A stretch of 64,000 bases of DNA from CAVZCK01 sp963773735 (GCA_963773735.1 CAVZCK010000018.1:368601-432600), one strand, 5' to 3'; shown: positions 47,233 through 57,646, counted from the stretch's first letter. Program-made: numbers and translations. The notes: generated from the letters alone by a model not told the origin.

Positions 47233-47686
47233 ATGGAAGATCGCATCGAGAAACGTTTTGAACTCCAGGCGCCGGTTGCGCGCGTCTGGCGTGCACTGAC
47301 GGATTACCAGGAGTTTGGCGAGTGGTTTCGCGTCAAGCTGGATGGCCCATTTGTGCCGGGTCAGGTCTCGCATGGCCGGATCACCTACCCCGGCTATGAG
47401 CACGTGAAGTGGGAGGCGACGGTGCAGAAGATGGAGGCATGAACGGCTGTTCTCGTTCACCTGGCACCCCTACGCCGTCGATCCCGATGCGGACTACACG
47501 AAGGAGCCCCCGACCCTGGTTGAATTCAGGCTGGAGCCTGCCGGAAGCGGCACCTTGCTGATCGTCACCGAATCCGGCTTTAGCCGCATTCCCAGCGGAC
47601 GGCGCATGGAAGCATTCCGGATGAATGATCGTGGCTGGACGCAGCAAATGAAGAATATCGAGCACCATGTCACGCAGCGCGGGTAA
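47233..47686 (+). pseudogene. SRPBCC (AHSA1-like) domain protein, one frameshift
   Basis: START-like fold of about 150 residues: MEDRIEKRFELQAPVARVWRALTDYQEFGEWF at the N-terminus, typical of AHSA1/activator families. After KMEA one extra base near 47440 gives a false TGA; the corrected frame continues ERLFSFTWHPYAVDP...SGFSRIPSGRRMEAFRMNDRGW to the TAA at 47684. Overlaps the ArsR gene by 20 bases. SRPBCC-ArsR pairs of this kind are common and usually form one regulated unit; ligand unknown. Confidence 0.85.
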
Positions 47687-48011
47687 CGCCCCGGCGGAGC
47701 AGACGAACCATGCCCCCGTGTTCGCGGCGCTGGGCGATGAGACGCGATTGTCGCTGATCGCGAAGCTCAGCGCCGGGGCGCCGCTTTCGATCTCAGAGCT
47801 CACGCAGGGCTCAAAGCTCACCCGGCAGGCCATCACCAAGCATCTTCGGGTGCTGGAAGGCGCGGGCGTCGTGCACGGCGTCCGTGTCGGGCGCGAGCAC
47901 CAGTTCGCGTTCAACCCGGCGCCCATTGACGAGATCAGGACCTATCTCGATCTCGTCTCTCATCAATGGGACGATGCTCTGGCCCGGCTGAAATCGTTCG
48001 TCGACGGTTGA
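47667..48011 (+). CDS. ArsR-family winged-helix regulator
   Basis: 114 residues with the ArsR helix-turn-helix: FAALGDETRLSLIAKLSAG, then SISELTQGSKLTRQAITKHLRVLEGAGVV. No CxC metal-binding motif, so it is probably not a metal sensor. Its start lies inside the end of the SRPBCC gene; the pair is co-transcribed. Intact. Confidence 0.9.
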   Translation: MSRSAGNAPAEQTNHAPVFAALGDETRLSLIAKLSAGAPLSISELTQGSKLTRQAITKHLRVLEGAGVVHGVRVGREHQFAFNPAPIDEIRTYLDLVSHQWDDALARLKSFVDG

Positions 48012-48349
48012 GCCCGCGCTTCGACGAACGACTTCGGCCGCGGCGATTTTGACCCGGCCTCCCCCGAGAGCGCTGTCCCGAAACGCCATCTTCGGCTCGG
48101 CCTAGTCTCCCCTCCGGGCCGCGCAAACTGACGACAGCGACAAGTCTGTTAGTGCTGTCGAAGATCGGGGCCGCGATCGCGGCGCTACATGCGGAGCGGA
48201 CAGCTTGGTGTGGCGAATCGGAGGGCATGCGACACACCGATTGTCGGATTGCCAATTTATGCAGCAAAGATTTCTGTCGTGAAATAAATGCCCTATCCTG
48301 AGTTGGAATTCGTGGCGGTTGACTGTGGATTCGGGCAACGAAACCGACG
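48012..48349. other. Gene-free region upstream of the cupin gene
   Basis: About 340 bases. No supported gene, repeat or hairpin. Probably holds the cupin promoter. Confidence 0.4.
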
Positions 48350-48820
48350 ATGGGAGATCAACTGGTGAGCGAAACGATCAAGGAAGCCACAAAGACGGAA
48401 GGCGCCGAGAAGGCAGGCGCGGGCCGTTACCATTTCGTCATGAAGGAGCTGAACATTGTGCCCGCCGGAACGGGTTACTCAACCTCAGAAGGCGGTGTCG
48501 TCGAGGGGGAGCGGATGCTCGTCGGCTATATTCACAAGGCGCGCGGCACGGGCTCGCGTCCGCATTCTCATCCCAACGAGCAGTTCAACTATGTGCTGCA
48601 GGGAACGCTGCGGGTTGAGATCGACGGCCAGACCTTCGAAGCGCCGGCCGGGACGTTGGTCTACGTGCCCGCCAATGTCGAGCATTCCATGGTGGCGCTG
48701 CCCGGAGAAGACGTGATCTTCCTTGCCATTAAGGACCTTTCCCACGGCATCATCGGCATGGCCACCGACGGCAAGATGTCGGGTCCCCTCTACATGAAAG
48801 GCTTCGAACCGAAGACCTGA
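48350..48820 (+). CDS. Cupin-domain protein
   Basis: 156 residues, single cupin barrel. First cupin motif GSRPHSHPNEQFNYVLQG with two His and one Glu as metal ligands (about residues 74-91), second motif around VYVPANVEHSMVALPGED with the third His. Such small cupins include dioxygenases, isomerases and sensory proteins; nothing here picks one. Standalone, intact, convergent with the hydrolase on the minus strand. Confidence 0.85.
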   Translation: MGDQLVSETIKEATKTEGAEKAGAGRYHFVMKELNIVPAGTGYSTSEGGVVEGERMLVGYIHKARGTGSRPHSHPNEQFNYVLQGTLRVEIDGQTFEAPAGTLVYVPANVEHSMVALPGEDVIFLAIKDLSHGIIGMATDGKMSGPLYMKGFEPKT

Positions 48821-48892
48821 GCGGCTTCTGGGCCCAGGCGCCGAATTTGGCGTCGCGGTCGATAACAGCGCCGCGAGGACGCCCGTGAGCCC

Positions 48893-50902
48893 TCAGATAC
48901 CAACATCATGGCGGGGGCGATCCCAGTCCCTGGCCTCCTCGCAAATCCGGTCCACGTCTTCTTCAAGCAGAAAACCGGCCTCGGCGAGCCGGCGCGCAGC
49001 GACGCAGATCGCGTTCCGGTAGACGTCCGCATCCGCGTAACGTTCCTCGATGGAGGGGCGTGGATCGCCGCTCATGCGCCTTTCGCTCATCGTACCGGCG
49101 AAGGGGATCATGCCGCCGGTGAACTGGTACATTGCGCCCTTCCCCCGACCGTCTTGGCGAAGGTTCCAGCCCGTATAGGTGGCGAGCGGTGCCTCCACCA
49201 TCGGAGCGCGAAGGCCGGCAATATCGTTGCCGTCCTGGTCGACAGCTGGCACCAGCACGGCGTAGCCCTGCTTGTCGAGCACTTGCGGCGGCTCCTTGGT
49301 CAGCAGGCCGGCATCTTCATCCGGCCCGAAATCCAAGAGCGGAAGGGGATTGGCCGAGACCGGCACGGCATAGCCCGGAATGGCAGGAAACTGCGTCCGC
49401 CAAGTGCTGTAGCTTACGAGCGTGCCGTCCGCGCGCCTCGGGATCTGGCTCGCCGGCGGCGGCGTTCCATCGCTTGCCCATTTGTCGAGCGCATCCAGCA
49501 GTGCGCGGAAAAAGAACGAGGTCGGCACGATATTGGGGAGAAGCTGGCATGGCCCGCGCTGCGGGCGCGCCTTCGCCACCGGCGCGAAATGTTGCGAGGA
49601 CGAAAAAACGTAGACACGCACAGTGGCGGGCTGGCCGAGATCGTTGCCTCTTGTGTCAGTGTGGACGAGCGAGCCACGCCGCTGCCAATATTCCGTTGCG
49701 CTTTGAGTATGCATGACGAGCGGATCGGTTTATGGGCGTTTGAGAATGGTATCGGTGCGGCCGGTCAGGTGATCGGTTGTCTCGGCATAGGAGAACGGAA
49801 ACCGGTCGGCGAAATTGTGGTGGCCCTCATATTGCTGTCCCGCCATCGCCGAGCCGTTGGCGAAGCGATGATTGAGCCACATCCGCCCGGCCCCCGAGAC
49901 ATGCGGCATCACCCCGTCGAAGACACGCCTGCCTGCCGCATCCGCGTTGAAGCCGCGATAAATGAATTCGCGAATGGCCCGCCCGGCCTGCGAGCGTCCC
50001 CAGCTATAGATCTTCTCGACCGAGCCGGCGAGCGGGTTCGCTGTTTCGTCTTTCTCGTCTCGCAGAAAAGCGAGGTAGTCGCGGACGGCCACGAAACCGA
50101 GGCCGAGAATGCGCGGGTCGCGCGCCTCGTAGATCAGCTCGTAAATCCATCCGGGCTTGAATCCGTCTTCAAGATAGATGTGTTCGCCCGAGGGAATGAT
50201 CGCGGTTTCGGCCTCCTGCTCATCGAGCCCCTGGCCGCGAGCTTCCCGGGCGAAGCGCCAGCGTGCGGGCGGAATGGTTTGCCGCTCGTCATCCGGATAG
50301 CGGCGTTTGGTGAAGATTGCGCGCGAGGTGTCGGTGGACATGGCAGGATAGGGCATGACCGAGGTCATCCCGCTCAAAGGAAATGTCGAGACGCCCGCCT
50401 GCCCCACGATGAACTCGCTGCGGACCCAGCCGGTAATCGGGCCGTCCGCCCTCTGGGCAATTGGGACGTCCAGCAGCATGCGGCCATCGCCCGGATAGAG
50501 ATCGCCCTGCCAGCCAGCCCAGGCGATGGCATAGCCACGCCGGAAGAGAAAGCCGTTGCCTGCATGATCGATCGTCAACGGATCGTTCGCGGCAGGGGCG
50601 TCATTGAAAAATTGCAGCGCGCGCTTGTTGCCGCGATTGCCCCAATCGAAGAAAAGCCGCTTGTTGCCCTTGGCGGGATCAACCGGCTTCAAAATGAAAA
50701 AATCGGCTGCGAAGCGGACGCGGCCGTTTTCGTCGCGTGGCGCAAATTGAAGATCGGTAACCGCCGCTTGCGCCGGAGCGTCCGGGTCGACGGCGAAATG
50801 GGCGCGGCCTTTCAGCCTCTCATAGGCGCCGGCCTCACCGAAGCCGGCGCCTTCGGCGAAGGGTTTGCGCTCGGCGATCTCCAGGACGACGTCATTCGTC
50901 AT
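48893..50902 (-). pseudogene. Large alpha/beta-hydrolase-domain protein (Abhydrolase_10-like), in-frame TAA
   Basis: About 668 residues if read through. The N-terminal part (MTNDVVLEIAERKPFAEGAGFGEAGAYERLKGRAHFAVDP) and the nucleophile-elbow-like YSWGRSQAGRAIREFIYRG near residue 315 mark the family. At 49730-49732 a TAA interrupts TDTILKRP-stop-TDPLVMHTQ in the same frame, and the rest (HTQSATEYWQRRGSLVHTD...) continues directly, so this is a point nonsense or error and not a frameshift. Members are uncharacterised secreted or cytosolic hydrolases. No clear functional partners nearby. Confidence 0.78.
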
Positions 50903-51290
50903 TTTCGCGCCGAAACCGTTTTAGAAACGATGCCAAGTTTCGCCCCCGCAATAAGCGCTCACAGAAAGAGAATGCTCCGCTTCCGCCACTCGGGCGTCAA
51001 TCCTATTCATCATCCAGGAAGGTCAGCATGTTTCCGCCGCTCATGATCATTGACTCCCGGAACGATTCTTCCATTCGCGAAGCGCGCAATGGTTATATAT
51101 GAGATATATCGCTGCATTGAATGAACCAAATCGCGCCCCGTCAGGATATATTGGGAGATTGCCTATGCCGTTTCATTGTTTTGAGACAATCGAGGCGACG
51201 CTCTTGACCCCGCTTCTCTCCTCGGGGCGGGCTCCGATCATCGAGGGGGGAGATATCGACCAATCGATCGGTTGAATGGGGCATCAGGTC
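50903..51290. other. Divergent promoter region, no gene
   Basis: About 390 bases between the hydrolase (minus) and the dehydrogenase (plus). The stretch 51085-51130 is AT-rich (TATATGAGATATAT) and may carry promoters. Nothing else supported. Confidence 0.4.
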
Positions 51291-52255
51291 ATGGACGAAC
51301 CGCAGAGCGAAACCACCCCCGGCTCATCCCGCATCGGGTTCATCGGCCTCGGCCATATGGGCCACCACATGGCGCGCCATATCGCCAGAGCCGGGCTGCC
51401 GCTAACCGTCCATGACATTCGCGATGGCGTAGTCGAGGATTTCTGTCGCGCTCACGGCGCCAGACCGGCTCATTCAGTGGGCGAACTGGGGGAAAACTCC
51501 GACATCGTCATCACCATGCTGCCGGCGAGCCGGGACGTTCGGGCCGTCCTGATCGGTGAGGGCGAGGGGGGCGGACTGGTCCGCGCTCTGGCGCCGGGGA
51601 GTCTCGTCGTCGACTGCTCGTCCTCCGACCCTATGGAGACGCGCGCGCACGGCGCGACTCTCGCCGGCCATTCCATCGCGATGGTTGACGCCCCGGTCGC
51701 CGGCGGCGTGGTCTTCGCCAAGGATGGCACGCTCGATATTCTGCTGGGCGGTTCGCCGGAGGCGATTGAACGCGCCCGCCCTGTGTTGTCATGTTTTGGC
51801 AAGCGGTTCTTCCCGTGCGGCCCCCTCGGCGCCGGACACGCGATGAAGGTGCTCAATAATTTCGTCAACGCGCAGGCGCTCATCACCTATGCGGAGACAC
51901 TCGCTGCCGGCCTCAAATTTGGTCTCGACCTCGGCGTGATGATGGAGTCGCTGATCGCGGCGACCGCCGGACGCAATCATCCCTTGAGAAGAAAATTGCG
52001 GCACAGGTGCTCTCGCGGGACTTTGCCAGTGGAATGGCGCTGTCGCTGATCGCCAAGGACATCGGTCAGGCGCGCGATCTGGCAAGCCGAATGGGGATGA
52101 AGGCGCCGGTTTTGAATAGCTGCCTGGACCTTTGGCAGCAGGCCGCCGATGAGGTCGGCGCCATGGCGGACCAGACCGAAGTGGTCAAGCTTTGGGAGCA
52201 CGACGCGGGCGTAGAAATTTCAGATCAAAGGCCCCATTCAGAGACCGCGCGCTGA
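51291..52255 (+). pseudogene. 3-hydroxyisobutyrate-dehydrogenase-family protein, copy 1, one frameshift
   Basis: NAD(P)-dependent beta-hydroxyacid dehydrogenase. Rossmann motif FIGLGHMGHHMA, substrate motif DAPVAGGVVFAKDG and the catalytic-lysine motif GAGHAMKVLNNFVNA are present. Near 51984 one base is missing relative to the second copy (CATCCCTTGAG against CATCCTCTTGAG), which ends the frame early; the remainder (EKKIAAQVLSRDFASGMAL...) is intact to 52255. Precise substrate (3-hydroxyisobutyrate, tartronate semialdehyde, others) is open. The start at 51291 or 51276 has no good ribosome site. Confidence 0.85.
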
Positions 52256-52606
52256 CTTTGGCGCGGGAGGGCACCGGCGCTGTGGCGGCGGACGCTCTCA
52301 TTGTCCTGAATTAGGGGCTTACGCCCGCTCGCCCCGAACCCCTCGCCCATCACAGGTAGACGCATGACTCTGCGACGCAAGGAAGCGGGCTGCGGCCATG
52401 ACCGCTCGAGGTTGGGCCAAACGGCCCGCAAGGGCGTCTTCTTGCGTGGATGAAGGGGTTTGTCTCCGCGGGCCTTTGGCATATCCTGTTCAAGAGCGCC
52501 TTGAAACGGCGTCCGGATTTCCTGGTAAGGAACGATGTTTCGGAAGAGATCATTTTTACCTCGATCTGGGAAGACCGACAAAAACAGACGAAAGGGGAGG
52601 AGCACC

Positions 52607-53005
52607 ATGAGAGCTGAGCGGGGATTGCGGATACCGGTGAGCATCGCGCGGGGGCCACCTCCATTGCGGCCGGTCCTTCGTTGCGGCGCCGCTCTTCTAG
52701 CGAGAGAATTCTGGATGGCTCAATTGGCCGTGGCCACCAAGGGCGATTCGGCTGGCATTGAACTGCCGGACAAGAGCTTGCAGCCGTCGGCTGGATGGGG
52801 TGACGGTCGAATTCAAGCTAGCCGGGGGGTAGATATTTCGGGCCGTCGATGCGATCGATCTCGTCGTCGGCGACCAGGAGTTCGTCGCCGTTGTCGGCCC
52901 GACCGGATGCGGTGAAGTCGACACTGCTCAATCTGGCAGCCAGACTTCTCAGGCCGTCGAGCGGCAGCATTCACGTCTTTGGCGAAACGCTGGGCGTTAT
53001 TAATA
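52607..53005 (+). pseudogene. Truncated NitT/TauT-type ATPase copy with leader
   Basis: Left copy of the ATPase gene region. ATG 52607 after GGGGAGGAG opens a leader that here runs in frame into MAQLAVATKGD (52715), homologous to the start of the intact ATPase at 54103. Frameshifts follow within 60 codons, the Walker A region reads GGATGCGGTGAAGTCG instead of GGATGCGGCAAGTCG, and the copy ends at the duplication junction near 53005 shortly after the HVFGETL homologue. Not functional. Confidence 0.85.
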
Positions 53006-53017
53006 AGTGTTTTGTTT

Positions 53018-53668
53018 ATCGTCGACTGCTCGTCCTCCGACCCTATGGAGACGCGCGCGCACGGCGCGACCCTCGCCGGCCATTCCATCGCCATGGTTGA
53101 CGCCCCGGTCGCCGGCGGCGTGGTCTTCGCCAAGGATGGCACGCTCGACATTCTGCTGGGCGGTTCGCCGGAGGCGATTGAGCGTGCGCGCCCCGTGTTG
53201 TCGTGTTTTGGCAAGCGATTCTTCCCGTGCGGCTCGCTCGGCGCCGGGCACGCGATGAAGGTGCTCAATAATTTCGTCAACGCGCAGGCGCTCATCACCT
53301 ATGCGGAGACGCTCGCCGCCGGCCTCAAATTCGGTCTCGACCTCGGCATGATGATGGAGTCGCTGATTGCGGCGACCGCCGGGCGCAATCATCCTCTTGA
53401 GAAGAAAATTGCGGCACAGGTGCTCTCGCGGGACTTTGCCAGCGGAATGGCGTTGTCGCTGATCGCCAAGGACATCGGTCAGGCGCGCGATCTGGCAAGC
53501 CGAATGGGGATGAAGGCGCCGGTTTTGAAGAGCTGCCTGGAACTCTGGATGCAGGCTGCCGATGAGATCGGCGCGATGGCGGACCAGACCGAAGTGGTCA
53601 AGCTTTGGGAGCACGACGCGGGCGTGGAGATTTCGGATCAAGGAACCCATTCAGAGAGCGTCAATTGA
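53018..53668 (+). pseudogene. 3-hydroxyisobutyrate-dehydrogenase-family protein, copy 2, lacking the Rossmann N-terminus
   Basis: Begins at the duplication junction with VDCSSSDPMETRAHG and runs unbroken to the stop at 53668, keeping DAPVAGG and the GAGHAMKVLNN lysine motif. The first 110 residues, including the dinucleotide-binding GxGxxG, are missing; the open frame upstream (from a TTG at 52979) is a junction artefact. Thus copy 1 has the N-terminus and copy 2 the undamaged C-terminus, and neither is complete as printed. Confidence 0.88.
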
Positions 53669-53992
53669 CTGTGGCGCAGCTCATCCTGCAGACGCACATG
53701 CGTTCCGAGTAGCCTGCCCCGAACCCTTCGCTCGTCTCAGGCCGCCATATCACCCCGTGATGCACGGGAGCAGATCGCGGCCACGACCGATCGAGGCCGG
53801 GCCAAACGGCGCGCAAGGGTGTCTCTTTGCGCCAATGAAGGGGTTTGTCTCAGCAAGGCTTTAGCATATTCTGTTCAAGAGCGCCTTGAAACGGCGTCCA
53901 GATTTCCCGGTAAGAATCGATGTTTCGGTCACGATCATTTTTGCCTCGGCCTGGGAAGACTGACAAAAACAGACGAAAGTGGGAGGAGTACG

Positions 53993-54088
53993 ATGACCGC
54001 TGAGCGGGGATTGGCGGATACCAGTGAACATCGTGCGGGCGCCACTCCCCGTTGCGGTCGGTTCTTCGGTGCGGCGCTACTCTGCTAA
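53993..54088 (+). CDS. Possible 31-residue leader peptide before the ABC transporter
   Basis: ATG 53993 is preceded by GGGAGGAG, a far better ribosome site than that of the ATPase start at 54103. The frame reads MTAERGLADTSEHRAGATP and ends at TAA 54086-54088, 14 bases before the ATPase ATG. The homologous leader in the left copy (52607) keeps the ribosome site and the start MRAERGL. It could be a translational-coupling leader. No family recognised. Confidence 0.35.
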   Translation: MTAERGLADTSEHRAGATPRCGRFFGAALLC

Positions 54089-54102
54089 CGAAAGAATTCT
54101 GA

Positions 54103-54972
54103 ATGGCTCAATTGGCCGTGGCGACCAAGGGCGATTCGGCTGGCATTGAACTGCCAGACACGAGACTCGCGGCCGTTCGGCTGGACGCTGTGACGGTCGA
54201 ATTCAAACTATTGGGCGGGGAGACCTTCCGGGCCGTCGACGCAATCGATCTCGCCGTCGGCGACCAGGAATTCGTCGCCATCGTCGGCCCGACCGGATGC
54301 GGCAAGTCGACATTGCTCAATCTGGCGGCCGGACTTCTCAGGCCGTCGAGAGGCAGCCTTCATGTCTTCGGCGAAACGCTGGCGGGCATCAACAAGCGGG
54401 CCGGCTATCTGTTTCAGCAGGACGCGCTCATGCCATGGAAGACGGCCCTCGACAATGTGGCGATCGGCCTGGAAATCGCGGGCGTTCCGGCTCGCGAGGC
54501 GCATGAGCGTGCGCGCGCCTGGCTCGGCCGGGTCGGGCTGGCCGCCTTTTGCGAACGCTATCCGCACATGCTTTCGGGCGGACAGCGCAAGCGCGTGGCG
54601 CTGGCCCAGGTCCTGATCCGCGATCCGAAGATCCTGCTGATGGACGAACCCTTCGGTCCTCTCGATGCCCAGACGCGGCTGATCATGGGCGACCTGCTCC
54701 TGCGGCTGTGGTCGGAGGACCGCAAGGCGGTGATGTTCGTGACGCATGATCTGGAAGAGGCGATCGCGCTTGCCGACCGCGTCGTCATCATGTCGGCCGG
54801 GCCGTCCGCGCGCATCATCGGCGATTACGCGATCCCCTTGCCACGCCCGCGGGATTTCGCCGAGATCAAGCTCGATCCGCAGTTCCAGGAGGCGCACCGC
54901 GAAATATGGCATCTCCTCAAGAAGGAGGTGCTCCAGGGCTACGCGGAGTTCGCCGAAGGCTCACGATCATGA
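54103..54972 (+). CDS. NitT/TauT-family ABC transporter ATP-binding protein
   Basis: 289 residues. Walker A GPTGCGKSTLLNLAAG, Q-loop FQQDALMPWKTALDNVAIGLE typical of nitrate/sulfonate/taurine systems, signature LSGGQRKRVALAQ, Walker B ILLMDEPFGPLDAQTR. Intact second copy of the duplicated region. Overlaps the permease gene by four bases. Confidence 0.92.
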   Translation: MAQLAVATKGDSAGIELPDTRLAAVRLDAVTVEFKLLGGETFRAVDAIDLAVGDQEFVAIVGPTGCGKSTLLNLAAGLLRPSRGSLHVFGETLAGINKRAGYLFQQDALMPWKTALDNVAIGLEIAGVPAREAHERARAWLGRVGLAAFCERYPHMLSGGQRKRVALAQVLIRDPKILLMDEPFGPLDAQTRLIMGDLLLRLWSEDRKAVMFVTHDLEEAIALADRVVIMSAGPSARIIGDYAIPLPRPRDFAEIKLDPQFQEAHREIWHLLKKEVLQGYAEFAEGSRS

Positions 54973-55757
54973 CCAGGGTCAAGCTCTTCGCCATGCAATC
55001 CGCCGTGGCGCTCGTTGCCGTTGCGTTCTGGCAGATTGCCTCGACGACGACCCTGTTCGGTGATCCTGAAACAATCGCGTTCTTCTTCTCCACTCCAACC
55101 GCCGTCGTCAGCCGCGCCTGGACCTGGTTTGCCGATGGCTCGATCTGGCATCACCTCTGGATCACCCTGATGGAGTCGGCGCTCGCTTTCGCGATCGGCT
55201 CGCTCGGCGGCGTTGTCATCGGCTTCTGGTTCGCGCGCAGGCAAATGCTTGCCTCCATATTCGACCCTTACGTCAAGGCGGCAAACGCGCTGCCGCGCGT
55301 CGTGCTGGCGCCCATATTCACGCTGTGGTTCGGGCTGGGCATCTGGTCCAAGGTGGCGCTGGGCGTGACCTTGGTTTTCTTCATCGTCTTCTTCAACGTC
55401 TATCAGGGCGTCAAGGAGGTGAATACGACAGTGCTGGCGAATGCCCGGATGCTTGGCATGAACGAACGGCAGCTGCTGCGGCACGTCTATCTGCCGTCGG
55501 CGCTGTCCTGGATGTTCTCGTCGCTTCACATCTCGGTGGGCTTCGCCGTGGTCGGCGCGGTCGTGGGCGAATATCTCGGCTCGGCCGGCGGACTCGGCTA
55601 TCTCATCGAACAGGCCGAGGGCGTGTTCGATGTCGCCGGCGTCTTTGCCGGCATGGCCGTGCTTGCCGCGTTCGTCCTCGTGATCGACCGGCTCGTGACG
55701 CTGGCCGAGCGCCGCCTTCTGGTCTGGCGCCCCGAGGCCCTTGAAGGACATCAATAG
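54969..55757 (+). CDS. NitT/TauT-family ABC transporter permease
   Basis: About 262 residues from ATG 54969 (MTRVKLFAMQSAVALV), six membrane segments, with the EAA-type loop ANARMLGMNERQLLRHVYLPSALSWMFSSL near residues 157-186. Start overlaps the ATPase stop. Works with the ATPase and the receptor downstream. Intact. Confidence 0.92.
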   Translation: MTRVKLFAMQSAVALVAVAFWQIASTTTLFGDPETIAFFFSTPTAVVSRAWTWFADGSIWHHLWITLMESALAFAIGSLGGVVIGFWFARRQMLASIFDPYVKAANALPRVVLAPIFTLWFGLGIWSKVALGVTLVFFIVFFNVYQGVKEVNTTVLANARMLGMNERQLLRHVYLPSALSWMFSSLHISVGFAVVGAVVGEYLGSAGGLGYLIEQAEGVFDVAGVFAGMAVLAAFVLVIDRLVTLAERRLLVWRPEALEGHQ

Positions 55758-55824
55758 CTCGGCGGACATGCTGAGTCATCGGCGATCGCAAAAAATCGAA
55801 TCTTATGCAAAAGGGAGGAAACTC

Positions 55825-56842
55825 ATGAACATGCTTCGAAAGCTCGCAACAGCCGCCACCGCGCTGCTGGCCTTGGGCGGTGCCGCCATGGCGCAGTCCA
55901 AGGTCACTCTCGCAATCGGCGGCGCGTCCTGCCTCTGCTACCTGCCGACGGTGCTCGCCCAGCAACTGGGCAACTTCGAAAAGGCCGGCGTCAATGTCGA
56001 CATGGTCAATTTCAAGGGAGGCTCGCAAGCGCTGACGGCCGTCATCGGCGGCAGCGCGGATGTCGTGTCGGGCTATTTCGATCATACGGTCGAACTCGCG
56101 CCAAAGCACCAGGCGCTGCAGTCCTTCGTCATCTATGACCGCTATCCGGGCCTGGTTCTCGTCGTGGCGCCGGGCCAGACCGGCAAGATCAAGTCCGTCA
56201 AGGACTTGGCCGGCAAGAAGGTCGGCGTCAGCGCGCCAGGCTCATCGACCGATTTCTTCCTGAAATTCTTGCTGAAGAAGGCGGGCGTCGATCCGAACTC
56301 GGCCGCGGTGATCGGCGTCGGCCTTGGCGCCACGGCGGTCGCGGCCATGGAGCAGGGCCAGATCGATGCCGCCGTGATGCTCGACCCGGCGGTCACCGTG
56401 CTTCAAGCGCCATCATAAGGATCTGACCATTCTCTCGGACACGCGCAGCCAGAAGGATACCCAGGCGGTGTTCGGCGGCGATTATCCCGGCGGCGCGCTT
56501 TACACCAGGCCCGCGTGGATCGAGGCGCATCCGAAAGAGGCCCAGGCCATGACGAATGCGATCGTCTCGACGCTCGGCTGGATCCACTCGCATAGCCCCG
56601 AGGAAATCATGGCCAAGATGCCTCCGGATATGGTGGGGCAGGACAAGGACGCCTATCTTGCGGCGCTCAAGAACACGATCCCGATGTATTCGACGACCGG
56701 TCTCATGGATCCGAAGGGCGCCAAGGCCGTGCTCGACGTCTTCAGCGTCGGCTCGCCCGAAATCGCCAATGCCAATATCGACGTCAGCAAAACCTACACC
56801 AATGCCTTCGTCGAGAAGGCAACGCCGGTGAAGCAGAACTGA
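55825..56842 (+). pseudogene. NitT/TauT-family ABC transporter substrate-binding protein, one frameshift
   Basis: 338 residues after correction. GGGAGGAAACTC precedes ATG 55825. Signal peptide MNMLRKLATAATALLALGG cleaved near AMAQ, then the NMT1/SsuA-like sequence KVTLAIGGASCLCYLPTVLAQQLGNFEKAG with a conspicuous Cys pair. Frame breaks near 56405 after MLDPAVTVLQ and continues KDLTILSDTRSQKDTQAVFGGDYPGG to the stop at 56842. Ligand unknown: aromatic sulfonates, pyrimidines and nitrate are bound by relatives. Confidence 0.87.
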
Positions 56843-56856
56843 CTCCCGCGATCGAG

Positions 56857-57597
56857 CTATGAGCCAACGGGGCTCGGCGCTGGCCCGCTCGGCGGGCCGG
56901 TGACTGCGCTCCGGAGGTTCTGGCTTTTCATATCGATCACCGGGTTCGCGGATTTCCGCAAAATTGCGAGCAGTCCGCGGATGCCGAATGGCAGCGCCAC
57001 ATCTCGGACCGACACCTCGTCTGCCGCAAAGCCTCCCTGAACGGCAAGGCCGCGAAGCGCATCCTCATCGAAATGCGAGTGTGTGTCGGGTCCGGCAAAT
57101 TTCCACTCTGGACATCGTCGAGCGATGGGTGGCGTAGACCGCCATGACACCGCCTGGGCGTAACACGCGCATAGCTTCGCGGATTTCGTCGGCATCCTTG
57201 CGGAAGAAATAGATGACATTGACGGCAAGGATCTTGTCGATGGACTCGGGCGCAAACGGCAGCGCATCGAAGCGCCCCAGCCTGAGGCGCACGCGCCCTT
57301 CGCCGATTGCGCGCCGATTGCGCCAGGACGCCTGAGCGAGCATTTCCGGCGACTGGTCGATACCAAGCACAACACCGACGAGGCGCCAGGGCGCTCAGTG
57401 CCCTGACGCCTTGGCCCGGACCAAAGCCCAACTCCAATATCGTATCGGTCGGGGTGACGCCGAGTGCGTCGATTGCGATCCGGTTCGGCCGCCGATTGGC
57501 CATGGCCATGAGGCGTCCGGTGAGGTGCCCCCATGGCCCGGTCGGGCATCGGAGTTGCTGACCGACACCCTCCCAGAAGCGAGAACCGGGAATTCAT
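56857..57597 (-). pseudogene. Class I SAM-dependent methyltransferase, three or more frameshifts
   Basis: SAM-binding motif I LELGFGPGQG lies in one frame (about 57440), the following acidic motif LGIDQSPEMLAQASWRNRRAI in another, then RFDALPFAPESIDKILAVNVIYFFRKDADEI and LRPGGVMAVY. The C-terminal part DEDALRGLAVQGGFAADEVSVRD is in a third frame and ends at 56857. Upstream, FWEGVGQQLRCPTGPWG fits the family N-terminus, so the start is near ATG 57597 with one further shift. Substrate unknown. It closes the minus-strand cluster with the TPR, SDR and diiron genes. Confidence 0.8.
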
Positions 57598-57646
57598 CGG
57601 GCTTGCCAAAGCACAGCGGCCATCACCGGCAACCAATTCCGAAGCA

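Larger units (their letters stand above)
51606..54392. repeat. Direct tandem duplication of a 1.4-kb unit
   Basis: The unit runs from inside the dehydrogenase (GTCGACTGCTCG at about 51610) through its 3' end and spacer into the ABC ATPase (GGCGAAACGCTGG at about 52981). It is repeated from about 53018 to 54392. The offset is 1412 bases at the left end and 1389 at the right, so indels have accumulated since. Junction near 53004-53018. Result: dehydrogenase - ATPase fragment - dehydrogenase fragment - full ATPase. Confidence 0.9.

Noticed and set aside
52979..53668. A complete 229-residue dehydrogenase starting at TTG 52979
   Set aside because: The first 14 residues come from the ATPase side of the duplication junction, and the Rossmann fold is missing.
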